From positions 1,305,567 to 1,369,566 of the forward strand of contig QEOQ01000303.1 of NCBI GenBank assembly GCA_010279815.1: DNA of 64,000 nucleotides. The letters run 5' to 3'. Below the pieces are notes generated by a model, which saw nothing but the letters and a program-made list of their open reading frames with translations, made no database searches and had not been told where the DNA came from. The first letter of the stretch is position 1. Each line of letters starts with the position of its first letter. This document shows, piece by piece, positions 34,712 through 46,076 of the stretch. The translations under genes were made by a program, and so were the position numbers. Origin of the DNA: Brachionus plicatilis (lineage: Eukaryota > Rotifera > Eurotatoria > Ploima > Brachionidae).

Positions 34712-35296
34712 ATGAAATTTTTAATTTTAACTTTGGCAACAATCGCTGCCGTTACAGCTTCAGTCCCAGTTTCAAGACTAGAGAATAGAGATTTTTGGGA
34801 AGGATTAGTAGGAGCTTTGCTAACCCCAATTGGTAATGCTTTGCAAACTTCTGCTGAACTAGCCGCTCAACTTACAGCTGCCATCAGTGTTGGCGGTATT
34901 GACGCTGTTTTGGCTTTATTCAATGGCAAAAGAAACGCCGATGCTCGCATCCTTGATTTGGTTGGTGGAATTGTAACTGATTATTTTACCAATGTCATTT
35001 CACCCGCTCTTAATGATGCTGCCCAAAATTTGGCTTTGATGGCCGCTCAATTAGTTGCCGGTGTTGCCGAAGGTGGTCTACCAGCTTTGACATCATTATT
35101 GTCTGGTCTAACAGGAAAAAGAAACGCTGATACTCGCATCATTGATATGGTTAGTGGAATTGTAACTGATTATTTTACCAATGTTATTTCACCAGCTCTT
35201 AATGATGCTGCTCAAAATTTGGCTTTGATGGCTGCTCAATTAGTTGCCGGTGTTGCCGAAGGTGGTCTACCAGCTTTGATGAATCTTTTGGGTTAA
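34712..35296 (+). CDS. Secreted Ala/Leu-rich repeat protein 2
   Basis: This intronless gene encodes 194 residues. The signal peptide is MKFLILTLATIAAVTAS. The mature part has one A-type repeat (27-74, DFWEGLVGALLTPIG...) and two nearly identical B-type repeats (75-137 and 138-194). The units are separated by FNGKR (70-74) and TGKR (134-137), classic Gly-Lys-Arg cleavage-plus-amidation signals, each followed by NADAR or NADTR. The last unit ends in a lone glycine, as if pre-trimmed for amidation. There is no cysteine. At DNA level its A repeat is almost identical to the second A repeat of the upstream gene, much closer than that gene's own two A repeats are to each other, which points to gene conversion or recent exchange. 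Similar repeat architecture is reported for rotifer mate-recognition (MMR-B) proteins, but I cannot confirm homology. Confidence 0.88.
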   Translation: MKFLILTLATIAAVTASVPVSRLENRDFWEGLVGALLTPIGNALQTSAELAAQLTAAISVGGIDAVLALFNGKRNADARILDLVGGIVTDYFTNVISPALNDAAQNLALMAAQLVAGVAEGGLPALTSLLSGLTGKRNADTRIIDMVSGIVTDYFTNVISPALNDAAQNLALMAAQLVAGVAEGGLPALMNLLG

Positions 35297-35322
35297 AATT
35301 TTGAATCAATTTTAAAAAGCTT

Positions 35323-35328
35323 AATAAA
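35323..35328 (+). terminator. Polyadenylation signal, repeat gene 2
   Basis: AATAAA lies 27 bp after the stop codon. Confidence 0.5.
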
Positions 35329-35999
35329 CATACTTAATATAAATAAAAAATTTTTTTAAATATATTGAGCATCTTTTTTTTTAATTAAAATACCTAATTA
35401 TTCTAGTCACAGTAAAATTACATTTTGTGTTTTTATATTGTTATTTTAATTCCAATTCCTCCATTAATTTCTAATAATTTGAATTTGTTTTTTTTTATGT
35501 TTTTGGTCAAATATTAATTTTTCTGAATATAAAATATTTATATTTTATTGAATTTAAAAATAAAATTGTTTTTAACTGAAGTTATTTTATGTTATGTTTG
35601 AAAGAAATACTTCAATTCGGTGCATTCGGTCAAAACATGATCCTTTTTTAGATTCCATTTAAAACCAATTTTAGTTGAAAAAAAATATCATTGATGATTA
35701 CTGATTTCTTTCAAGATGTTTACTGATTTTCTAAGATCTTATCTGTTAATGCTGCTTACAAATTAAAGGCCTTTTTTAGAATTTTTCATTAAAAAATTTG
35801 CATATAATTTTATTACATCTAAATAAAAACAATTAGAATGAAATTTAAAATTTTATTGAAAATTTTTCATTTATTTTTGTTTCACAAAAAAATTTTTAAT
35901 CGCATGTAACTTAAAAAGGGTTTTTAAATCATTTTAATAGATTCATTTTCCAGAATTTTAGCTAAAAAAATTTAATTCAAAATCAAACCATGATATGAC

Positions 36000-36580
36000 T
36001 GGACTCCATTTCATAAATATTTTTGAATAATAGAGTTGAAAATTAATTTTATTAAATTAAAAATTGAATCTCTAAAATATTCGAATTAATATTTGAAAAT
36101 ATTTAATTTTTGGATCAAAAACTGAATACAATAAATATTCAATTTAATATTTGAAAATAAAAATAAATCAAAAAAATAGTTGATCAAAAAATATTTAATT
36201 AAAAAAAAATTCATTAAATAAGTTGAATTTCAATTCGATTTGGATACTAAAAGTGTGCCAGATTTTTACCAGTCAACACAGCTCTTCTAACATTTTCTAG
36301 ATTACAATTGTCACATCCATCTTATCAGGTACAAAAAATAGCTGTTCTTATTTAACCAACGCTATAAGAGTAAAAAAAACTAAATTTTCAAATACTTAAT
36401 TTTTCAAATATTCTATTCAAATTTTAATTCTTTAAAATTATTAGTTTAATTTATCTAAAATTCAAATTGTTTTTTAAATTCGTCGAATTTTAATTTCAAA
36501 AATAAAAATAAATCAAATATAAGTTCAAAATTATCTTATATTCAAGATTTTATTCGAATAAACTACTTTTTCAATAGTCT
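36000..36580 (-). repeat. ~500-bp repeat (family I), right copy
   Basis: This is the inverted partner of 31098-31590. The best-conserved part is 36225-36310. See that entry. Between 35329 and 35999 I see only AT-rich non-coding DNA. Confidence 0.6.
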
Positions 36581-36882
36581 TTTCAAATTTTTTATTTATT
36601 CAAGTTTCAATTTGTGTCCAAAAAGCTAATTTGATTTCATCACTACCATTTTATACTTCGAAATCATCAATCATTTTTCCATCAGCAAGAACCTCACTTT
36701 TTTTTTTGTTGCTGTAAAATTAATTGCACCATTTTAGATGAGCCTAAAGAATTCTTAAAATCGACAAAAATGATGAATCGAATCCATATTATTTTTTGGC
36801 TTAAATTACTAAAAAAAAATTATTTTGATAATTTTGCATAACTAATATTATTCTTATTAATTTTTCCTAATAATATTAAAAT

Positions 36883-37095
36883 CGGAGTTGTTTAAAAGTC
36901 CCAAAAAAAAGTCCATTTCCGGACTTTAAAATTATTTTTTTAAAAAAAAGTCCAAGTCCAGACTTTTTTTTAAAATTTTTTAGATCAGGCTTCACATCAA
37001 AAAATTTATATTTCTTGGACTTTTGAAAAAAAAAAAAAAAAATTAAGTTCCGGACTTGGACTTGACTTAATACTTGTGACTATTAAACAACTATG
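36883..37095. mobile_element. hAT-type MITE (family H), 213 bp
   Basis: The ends are CGGAGTTGTTTAAAAGTC and ACTATTAAACAACTATG, each with one or two changes from the family terminus. The flanking octamers ATTAAAAT (36875-36882) and ACTAAAAT (37096-37103) match at 7 of 8. Subterminal AAGTCC repeats are present. Confidence 0.75.
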
Positions 37096-37288
37096 ACTAA
37101 AATTATTAATTAAACATTCTTTTTCTAGAAAAAACTAAAAAGCTGACTGACGTTTAAGTTGATTTTCAACAATTTTTTAATCCAGAAAAGGCTGCTTTGG
37201 TGGTACATTCAGAAAAAATTTTTTCTATTTAAAAAGCCTTGGAAAATTGATTTTTTTATAATATAATATAATCGAAACCAATGTTTGG

Positions 37289-37756
37289 ATGGCGCTGAAC
37301 CAGATATTGAATTCTTTAAAATCACTAAAGCCTTCTATCCATTTCAAGTGGTTTATATGTTCGAAGATCTCGACCAATTTAATTTTAATGTTGGTTAAAT
37401 TAAAATTAAGGGATGAGTGGAAGATTTATTTAGAAATTTGCTCCGAATTGGTAAAACAACAAAAGCCAATTCATTTTGATTTAAAACAGTAGTGGAAAGG
37501 TACTAAATCGAGACTCCCTAATTTCTTTGATGAAGTTAAGTGATATTTCATTGTCCCTTCAAATTTGTGTGACTCTGAGAGAGCCTTATCTAAATATAAA
37601 ATAATTTAAGACGAAAAACGTCTGAATATGAATGAGGACACAATTAAAATAAATAATTTTTTCTATTTTAATTTTCCAGACCATCAGACAGAGGATGAAG
37701 AGCAAGAAATTGATGATGATATTATACCTTTGGCAATAGACTGTGACAGTGATTAA
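37289..37756 (+). pseudogene. hAT transposase C-terminal remnant
   Basis: One reading frame with three in-frame stops (TAG 37490, TGA 37541, TAA 37607) still shows the hAT C-terminal dimerisation region. FIVPSNLCDSERALSKYKII is followed after the stop by DEKRLNMNEDTIKINNFFYF and an acidic tail ending in DCDSD. The S-E-R-x-x-S-x-Y-K pattern and the later N-x-x-x-L/I-x-x-x-N block are typical of hAT transposases. The upstream zinc finger and DDE core are missing. It lies 190 bp from a family H MITE and may be a relative of the enzyme that moved it. Confidence 0.65.
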
Positions 37757-37870
37757 AAACTTTTTTTTTTTTATTTTAAAACAATTTTTATCTTAAATTT
37801 AATGATATTATTTAAATAATTGTAAATTTTATAAAATCTAATTACAAATAATAAAATTTAATTTCACATT

Positions 37871-38042
37871 TTACGACTCTAAAAAATGCATTTTTGTGTC
37901 ATCTCTGGTTATGGTCCATAACTCGCATTCATAGAGTAGAATAGATAAGACCGACGCCTCGAAAATGTTAACTTTAAGCTCGATCTTGACATGTTTGGCT
38001 GTCCAGATCATCTCCATGCTTTTCCAAGCTCCATGTGTTTTT
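37871..38042 (-). pseudogene. LINE reverse-transcriptase fragment
   Basis: The minus strand is open for 56 codons to a TAA and reads AWKSMEMIW, then KIELKVNIFEASVLSILLYE, then CELWTITRD. This matches the segment R-L-F-x-A-x-V-x-S-x-L-L-Y-G-x-E-x-W-T-L-T of L1/RTE-like reverse transcriptases. It could be another piece of the element type seen at 26277-26522, which continues from this motif. Confidence 0.6.
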
Positions 38043-39660
38043 GAATTTTTTTTAATTTAATTAAAAATTTGAAAAGCTAGCATCAAGCTTAATTTTTTAT
38101 TAAGTTATTAATTAAATAATTTTATAAAAAGAAAGGTATTTTTATATTCATCTAGTTAAATTGGCGAAAAATCAGCAATTTTAGTTAATGAATTAGCACA
38201 TGCCATTATAAATGATCAATTCATTTAAGACTTTCAAATGAGATCCATTCAAAAGATAAAACTCAAAGTTGGACTTTTTCGGCAAAAAACATTTCGTGAC
38301 ATTTACCTAAATGACAAATTAAAAAAATTTAATAGAAGAACACATAAACTAATATTTAATTTTCAAAGTAACTACGTGAATATTGTGGGCATTGCTATTG
38401 ATTTTTATAAAACCCTATAATTTCCAAAGCCTAAATCGGATTATGGCTTTAAAATTTTGACAATGCATTTTTTTCTCTCTCATTTGGGCCTAATATAATC
38501 GAGATAAAATCAAATTGGCGTTTTTTTATTATTCAGATTAATAAATAATGGAGCGAGAAATGCTTTTTTAATTAATGTCTGAAATTCACAGACTTGATGA
38601 TAGTTCGACCCAAATGAAAAACTCACGCTTATCACAACAAAAACTTCTTATTCAGTTTCATTCTCATATTTAAGTCATCAAAATGTTTTTTTTGTTGTTG
38701 ATGTCAAAATTTAATTACTAGAATTTACCTTTAGAAAATTACTAAAATAAATTTCTGTCAATTTCGATTGCTTGTAGTGATTTTATCAATTTATTAATTT
38801 AGTCAAGGTTTCACAAAAATTTTTTAGTCAAAAAAAATATTTTTAAAGTTCAATAGAAAAAAGTGGAAAATTTGTCAAATGAAGCTTGGATTTAAATTTA
38901 GTTTGGGCAGTTGATCTCTGGCTAAAAATCAGAGAGTCCAAGAATTTATTGAGTGTCATTAGTATTTCCTTTGCGGATTGCAGATATTCCAAGTATGTTT
39001 GAAAACAAGATTTAAAAAGTAGGCTTCGAAATCTAATCAATTGACAAATATTTAATTAGAAATAGGATATATAATTTTCGATTTCTTGTATTTATCGATT
39101 TTCGGAGAAAATATTCGAGGCTGAAAATTTAAGTGAGCTTGATGGGTCTCGAATAGGAGACAAACAATAGAATTTTTATTTGCAGCAGCGGATTTTTAAT
39201 ACTAAATAAATACTTTGATAAAATCGACGCTTGGAATGGAGTAAAAAAAGTCATTTTTTTGGATCAAATACTTGAGGCTCTTCAAAACAGAAAAGAACCA
39301 TTCTTGGCCAAATATTTCGCATGCCTACTTAACTTTATAAGTGTGCTTTTTATTAGGAAGAAGAAATCCTCTGCCTTTTTGTTGTACATATTTTTTTAAT
39401 TAATTAATTTCAATACAAGAACTAATTTATTTTTGTATCCATTGTGTGTGGTGGTGGTGATGGTGGTGTTTCTCATTGATAAAATTCATGTTTTGTATAT
39501 TTTTTTGATTAATTAAAAAACAAAATGCTATAGAGCTTTTTCCTTTAGTACGGATTCAATATATTTATCAAAATAAACAAGAAATAATTAAAACGAATAA
39601 ATAAGAATGATTTTTGTAGACCGATGTGCTTGTGTCTGGCGACTTGCTGCGAGCAATGCC
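38043..39660. other. Non-coding stretch with short microsatellite
   Basis: No convincing gene. A GGT/GAT-type trinucleotide run (GGTGGTGGTGATGGTGGTG) is at about 39448-39470. Short open frames near 38238-38420 and 38843-39040 match no family known to me and look like chance or old repeats. Confidence 0.4.
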
Positions 39661-39780
39661 CTATTTAGCCATTCTTCCTAAATGCTTCGGTTTTGTTGAG
39701 TAATTGTTGGCCTTTTTCTGACGCCTTCTTCCACAAAATGTGCCAATTAAATAAAGAGCAATTAATTGCCAAACATTTAT
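39661..39780 (-). other. Coding-like segment, membrane-protein tail
   Basis: A minus-strand frame ending in TAG reads VWQLIALYLIGTFCGRRRQK, then KANNYSTKPKHLGRMAK. That is a hydrophobic helix, a stop-transfer Arg/Lys block and a basic tail. The patch is GC-richer than its surroundings. No acceptor site is obvious immediately upstream, so it may be the terminal exon of a membrane protein, a small protein, or a decayed copy. Confidence 0.25.
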
Positions 39781-40693
39781 TTAGATATTTATCAATATTT
39801 GATTAAAATTTTTAAATAGTAGTTTGTGAAGAATTAAAGCAATATTGTATGCAATTACGCAATTATTCAATACTCTTTCTTTTTTTTTTTTTAATTTTGC
39901 CAAATAAATTATAAATCTCATAATTTTTGTTTTTAGCTAGTTAATTATGAAAACACAGGTCTAGTAATTCTATTGATTAACTTTGGGTATTTGAAATATA
40001 AAAAAATGCTTTCTAATTTTGTTGAATTAAGACAACAACAAAAAATTCAATTTGGATAAACCAAATAGTAACATAAAAGAAATTGAAATTTTAATTTTTA
40101 ATTTTGTTGTCCGCTTTTCATAAAATTTCTAGCTTGGAAAATCCAAAGAAATCGATAAGCTCTTGATGAATTATTATGACTTCTTTTCTTTTTTTTCTAA
40201 TAATTTAATAAGGACTTTATTTTAATATTTAAAAGTTTAGATAAACACTTGAAACTATTTATTTTCGTTATTTAAAAAAAAAAAAAAGATTGTTATTTTT
40301 GTTCAGAATAAATAATTTTCTTTTCTTGATACCAAATAAACTCTTTAATTTTAAATTCAACAATTTTTACAATAATCGAATGAATAAGAAGCTATAGACA
40401 TGTTTTCTATTTAAATATATTTTTTAATTTTTTTGTAATTTAACCTTTTTTTTTTATTCAGAAAAGTTAAAAATTTTTTATCTTTAAAACATTTTCTATT
40501 CAAACCTACTGATTTTAATTCAAATTGGCTTAATTGTATAGTTTTGAAGTACAGGTACAATATTATTAATTTTATTTATTGAGTAAATTCTCAATAAAAG
40601 AATAATATTAATTTAGTTGATAAACATTTTTTTTTAATAATTAAATATAATATGTAATTTTTCAAATAATATTTTAAAGGGGAGGGTACTGAC

Positions 40694-40743
40694 CTTCTTT
40701 TGGATACAAAGCTCCAATTTGACACAGAGGTGACTACATCGAG
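40694..40743 (-). other. Candidate 50-nt internal exon
   Basis: On the minus strand a good acceptor (TTTTTAATTCTTTTCAG) precedes an open segment encoding LDVVTSVSNWSFVSKR, followed by a donor-like GTCAGT. It has coding-like composition in an AT desert. It could be a microexon of a gene with large introns. No partner exon was proven. Confidence 0.2.
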
Positions 40744-40830
40744 CTGAAAAGAATTAAAAATTCAGAATTCTACTTTTTAATTTAACTTTTTTTTTCAATG
40801 TGATGTAAATTTTCAATAAATAATAATAAT

Positions 40831-40905
40831 CAGAGTTGCTTAAAACATCGAAATTTAAGCCCGGACTTTTTTTAAGTCCTAGACTTGAGACTTTTGTCTT
40901 TAAAA
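40831..40905 (+). repeat. hAT-type MITE remnant (family H)
   Basis: It starts CAGAGTTGCTTAAAACATC with AAGTCC-like repeats following. The opposite end is lost. Confidence 0.45.
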
Positions 40906-42500
40906 ATATTAATTTTAGCATATATTTTTATTTATTTTAATTTTATATTTTTAAAAAAAAATGTTGTTTTCAAATTTATTCGCTTTTTTTTGGCATTGAG
41001 CATCTGGTACTGCTAGTTATTATCAAGAATTATGCTACATTAAATTTAAAATTTTTTTATCAAAAAAATTTAATTTGTTTGATAAAAAAAGCGTTTTAAT
41101 TAGGAGCAAATTTTTAATTCTTTTTTGAAGTCTGCTGAAAAATGTTGTAAAAAAAGATTCTTAAAAATTAAAGGCAATATTTTTATATTTTAATTAAATA
41201 CGGTTTAGAGTTTTGTTTTCAATCAACAGCTTAAAGAGATTAAGTACTCTATTTCTTTTTGTCCTTGTTTTTAAAAATCGGTAAAACTTTTTTGCCTTTT
41301 TTCTCAAATATATATGTGTCCGAAATGCGGAATGAAAGTTTTAGCAGATTATAAGATAACTTTGTACTAAATCAATATTTTATGAATAAATAGAATTTAA
41401 ATTTGTTGCAAGAGGTAATTAGATTTTTTCATTGTTAATTATAGACTTCTGTATTAAGCTCGAAATAGTCAGAGCCATTCTAAAACAAAAGTCAATTTTT
41501 TTTCTTATTTTTAAATGGTGCAAAAATCAGCCTTAAAACGCCACTTAAATGGTTTTGTCAGATAAATATTATTTTCAATCGAATTTTTTTCTATTTTTGG
41601 TATGGTTTCTCAAAACCAGTTTTAATAATTTTCTAATCTCTCAAATTAAATGGAAAAATTTTAGCCAGCAAAAAAAAAAAAAAATTTTATCATAAATAAT
41701 TTATGTGTTGGACTGGCTTGGTATCCTGGCGATTTGTTTCAAACCCACACACAGGATCTAAATTAAGTTTGTTTTTTAGATAAAAAATATTCGTCTCTTT
41801 GCATTAAAATTATTTGACTAGACAATTAATCTAATTGCAGATTATCATGCAGTCCATTCTGGACTAATTTAATAGAGGCATTCGCAAGTGAAGATATGAT
41901 GGAGCCGTGAGCACAGGCCGTATCCTGATAATATTGCTGTACTAAACGCTGCGGGCCATTTTCGATTATTTGGTTAAGAAAAGCTCTTGGAAAGTCATAC
42001 TGGACCTAGACTCAATAGACTGAGCGAAACGATATTTGTTTATTTTATTTATTTGTTATATCTTTACCAAGCTAATGTTCCTTTTATAAAAAAAAAAATT
42101 ATATTAAATAAAAAAAGGATAGATTAAATTAAAAGAAAATTAAAAACGATATGATGAATGGCGCCATATCATATAATAGAATTTTTTTTATTGAAAAATA
42201 GAATTTTTTTGTCTAAACCAATTTGTGGAAATTTTTTTGTTTAATATACTTTAGAGAATTTACTTGGTCGAAAACATTTCTGGAATATTTTTTCTACTGA
42301 AAAAATTTAAGATTAATTAATAAAGATAAGTTAATTTGGGAGCAACATTTGACCAAAATTTTGATTGAGCAGATCCAGCACGGTGCTGTTTTCCCAAGAA
42401 AAAAAATATGAAGAATTAAAATCTATTTTATTTGAATACAAAAAAGAAAATTTATTAGAATTTTTTTAAGAAATTAGTTGGACTTTTTAACAATAATAAA

Positions 42501-42705
42501 CAGAGCTGTTTAAAAGTCATAAAGTCAGAGTCATAAATTTTTTTTTTTCTAAAAAAAGTCTTTTGCCGTTCCATGGAGTTATTAAGGCGGCCACGTGAAT
42601 TTTTTGCCGTTCCATCTAGTTACTAAGGCGGCCATTTGTATTTCTAAGTCTTTTAAATGACTTTTTTCAGAAAAAAAAATTTTAAGTCAAAAGACTTTTT
42701 CTCTA
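42501..42705 (+). repeat. Family H MITE with duplicated internal module
   Basis: It begins CAGAGCTGTTTAAAAGTC. It contains two tandem copies of a module of about 45 bp (TTTTGCCGTTCCAT, then AGTTA, then AAGGCGGCCA) at about 42553-42633. Single copies recur at about 51253-51298 and, inverted and degenerate, at 44300-44335. The right TIR is not recognisable. Confidence 0.5.
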
Positions 42706-42870
42706 TATTCTTCTACCAGTTTGTCGACCAGTGGAACAGAATTACTCAATCTTGCCCTGACATATCTAAAAAAAATCGATTTGAAACTGTTATTAGTTTA
42801 AGTTTATTGAAGGCCTCTTAGTGCATAATATTGGAGGGGTATCATATTTGAGCTTCAAAATAGATCGAAC
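42706..42870 (-). repeat. Dispersed repeat, copy paired with 56490-56760
   Basis: It shares with 56490-56760 the blocks GGAACAGAAT, TCACATATCT/TGACATATCT, AGTTTAAGTTTATT and AAGGCCTC. Read on the minus strand, both could encode RYVRARLSNSVPLVDKL-like text, so they may derive from a retrotransposon ORF. Stops and indels show that they are dead. Confidence 0.4.
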
Positions 42871-44184
42871 TGCTGAATTTTGAATAACTTGTATTTTTTT
42901 GATGTTAGTTTTTGAGAATGAATTTAAACAAAGAAAAGATTGATCCAAGATTGATCCTATCAAAGATTACCTAATGTTTTTGGTTTTAGACCCCATTTTC
43001 TATTTGAGAGATATTTTATTAATATATATGTTTCGAGTACTTATTTAACACTTCAAGTTGGTATTTTGTTGTATCTCATCGATGAAGTGCTATGATAAAA
43101 AAGGCAATAAACAATCGATATTTAACAGATAGTAATTGCTTATTCAGCTATTTCGAGTTCACCTTTGCGAACAGATGAAAGACACTAGCCGCCATTAGAA
43201 ATGTTTTATGGACTCTTAATCCAACATTTGGCCAGCAATAACCATAAAATAGCCAGTCGTAAACAAATTGATCTTTAAGATAGGCTTTTGTATTGTGTGG
43301 AAAGGTATGTGCAGATAAACTCTCTCAATTTATTGTGCTTGCTATTTCGATTAGAGCTAGAAACAAAAGCATATGATTTAGTGGATCTAGTTAGAATGGC
43401 GAGCTATTTGAAGAGCCTCGAGTTTTAGTTCTCAGGCTAAGCGAGTTGTTAATCAATCGCGCTTCTTTTAGTGAAACCTTTTAGTCTATTCTTCAAAACT
43501 TAAATACTCTTTAAGATCTCGTTTAAATTCAGCCAGACTGATTAAGACCATCGTTAGGCTGTTACTTTTGGCCAATTTGATTTATAGCATTATGCTTTTC
43601 ACCAGTTTATTTTTCATTTTAGAATATCTAATTCTTTTTAAAAAGACCTGAATGTTCTATTCGATTTTTTTTCTTTTTTTTTTTTAATTTTCTTCTTAAA
43701 ATTTGATACAGTGAAAAATTGACTTTAATGTTCAGTTACTGTTGTGTTTGGGTTCTGTACAGGAGGATGTGTCAATTCATAGAAAATTAATAAAATTAAA
43801 ACAAAACTCATAGAATAAATTTTGACAAAAAATGTTTCATAGAAATTATGTTAAAAACTTTAATAGAAACATTTAAAGATTAAAATCAATGCAAAATTTT
43901 TTTTTTAAACAATTTTTAAATATATTTACGTTTTATTAACTCTTAAAATATTTTTTTTTTCAATTAAAATTGTCGTTTTTGTAGATTAAAGGAAAATTTT
44001 AAAAATATTTTTTCAATTAGATGTCAATGAAAAATTAAAAGAGATTATTATTCTGACAAAAAAAATGATTAATTTTTTTAACTTTTTTCTATATTTAATC
44101 CATTTAAAAAATTTATATGAAAACAAATCTATGAACTATTTATTCTATGAGTATTAAATCTATGGATTGAACGTTCACCCTGTG

Positions 44185-44400
44185 CAGAGTTGTTTAAAAG
44201 TCGTGAAGTCAAAGTCAATTTAAAAAAAAAGTCTTTTGACTTGACTTAAATTTTTTTTTGTGGAAAAAGTCATTTTAAAGTCCTTGATATAAAAAAAGCC
44301 GCCATAATAAGTAAATGAAAGGGCAAAAAATTCATGTGGCAACAAGTAGAGAGACTTTTTTTTAAAAAATAAAATTTCAAGTCAAGCCAAATTACTTCTT
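44185..44400 (+). repeat. Family H MITE-like sequence
   Basis: It starts CAGAGTTGTTTAAAAGTC followed by multiple AAGTC/GACTT repeats and the inverted GCCGCC module. The right end merges into the repeat 44385-44770. Confidence 0.45.
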
Positions 44401-44770
44401 TTTTTTTTACATTAAGTCAAGTCTATAACTTTACATTGAAAATAATTTAAATGATTTTTTCATGACTTTTGCACAATTCCGGTTCTGTATGATAAAAAAA
44501 GAGACTATTTTAAGCATCTGTTTAAGGTCAGCTCTTGTTCTACCATCGTCCAAACTTATCATGCCTAAATCCATTAACCGAGACATTAAATATTAAAATA
44601 AAATAGGTTTTTGGGAGTTCTAAAGATGAATATTAATTAAAATGTGTGACAAATTCAATTTAAAAGATTCGATTATTAAGTTTATTAAGATTTTTTGGAC
44701 TAAATTTTTGTTTGAAATTCATTTTTAAAAAATATTTAAAAAAATATTTTTTTTTAGGTCTTGCTTCATT
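44385..44770 (-). repeat. LINE-derived duplicate block, copy 1
   Basis: It is highly similar to 47375-47720 in the same orientation. On the minus strand at 44490-44586 it reads MSRLMDLGMISLDDGRTRAD, then LKQMLKIV. This is the R-L-x-x-L-x-L-x-S-L-x-x-R-R-x-R-x-D-L-x-x-x-x-K-I tail of CR1/L2-like reverse transcriptases. Confidence 0.6.
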
Positions 44771-45241
44771 TTATATTTTTTTTAATTTAAAAAAAATTAT
44801 GACTCAAATAAACAATTTTTTCATATCTGATGATTTCTTTTTAATTAATACAGATAGAAGTATTTTCAAAACATTGATTTGAGTTACAAAAAAAAAAAAA
44901 TTTTAGTTTTAAAATTCTCGAAGTCGTTCATTTTTCTAATATAAATTGCACACTTATTTATTTTTCTTTTAAATAAAATATTTTTAATTTGATGAATGCA
45001 TTTATAGCACTTTACCTTTCATCATATTATTTATCATTCTAGAAAATCTAATTAATCTAAAAAATACTTTAATTTTTTATGTGTTTTTTTTATTAATTTC
45101 ATTTTAGAATTTGATAAAATTAAAAATTAACTATGATGCTCCGTTTATTTATTTATTAAATTAATAAATTAGCCTCCTATTAAGAGAAGCAAATTTAAAA
45201 AGATTAAAAAAAAAAAAAGATAAATTAGTTATTATATGTAT

Positions 45242-45360
45242 CAGAGTTGTTTAAAAGTTCCAAATCCTAAGTCAAGTTCAAGTTCAGACTTGAAAAAAAT
45301 TTGAAAAAAAATTTCAATTCCGGACTTGGTTTTTGATTTCGGTGACTTTATTTTAACTAG
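45242..45360 (+). repeat. Family H MITE remnant
   Basis: It starts CAGAGTTGTTTAAAAGTTCC, with AAGTTC/AAGTCC repeats following and a decayed right end. Confidence 0.45.
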
Positions 45361-46015
45361 GCCTTTAACTAGGTTCTCTAGTTATTTATTCTTACGGCAA
45401 CGTTTTAGAGTAAGAAAAATAGATAAATCAAAAGGATAAAAATATTTAAACCAGAATTTAATAAATTATTTTTTTAAGTTTACTTTAGAATTGATTAATT
45501 GGTTTACTTGTATAATTTAGTTATGTACTCTTATTTATTAAGTTTTTTTATTTAGTTAAGGCATAAAACCTATTGTGAAGTGAGTACACTCAATTTTAAA
45601 TGTTTTAGAAGATGTCTATATAATAACGTTAGTTAATTTTGATATAACTAGATTAAAAATTTACTAAATTTGTGAAGATGTTGATAAATGCCAAAAGTTG
45701 AACCAAAATGATGCATAAATTAAAGTTGAAAATTTCAAATCAATGAGTCAGCAGATATGAAAAAAATTTTTTAGTGATATTTTTTTCAACTATTTTTTTG
45801 TAGTAAAATTTTTAATTATTTTTTCCAAAAACTTTTGAACTAAAAGACATAAAAATGATTAAAATCTTTTTTAATTGTTTTTTAAGCTCTTTAAAATAAA
45901 GTACTAGACATTCATATTATCTAGATAAAAATTAGAGTACAAGTGTCATTTATAGGTAAAGGTGTTTGAGATAATCTCTTTCTGCTTTTTTATTTATTTA
46001 TTAGAAAAAACATTA

Positions 46016-46076
46016 TGGAGTTGGACTTCAGGACAGTTCGAGCGGCTTTATTCCTCTTTTCAGTTCTCTTGCCTGT
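46016..46076 (-). repeat. Short interspersed repeat (family S), copy 2
   Basis: On the minus strand: GCAAGAGAACTGAAAAGAGG, then CCGCTCGAACTGTCCTGA, then an ATAAATAAATAAA tail. Confidence 0.5.

Noticed and set aside
41690..42035. GC-richer patch with GTTTCAAACC resembling a tRNA B box
   Set aside because: No A box at the right spacing and no cloverleaf. A weak likeness to 49640-49680 suggests an old repeat, but the ends could not be defined.
43470..43680. Open frame reminiscent of a LINE RT tail (SRLNSARLIKTIVRLLLLAN)
   Set aside because: Only loosely similar, with no diagnostic motif.
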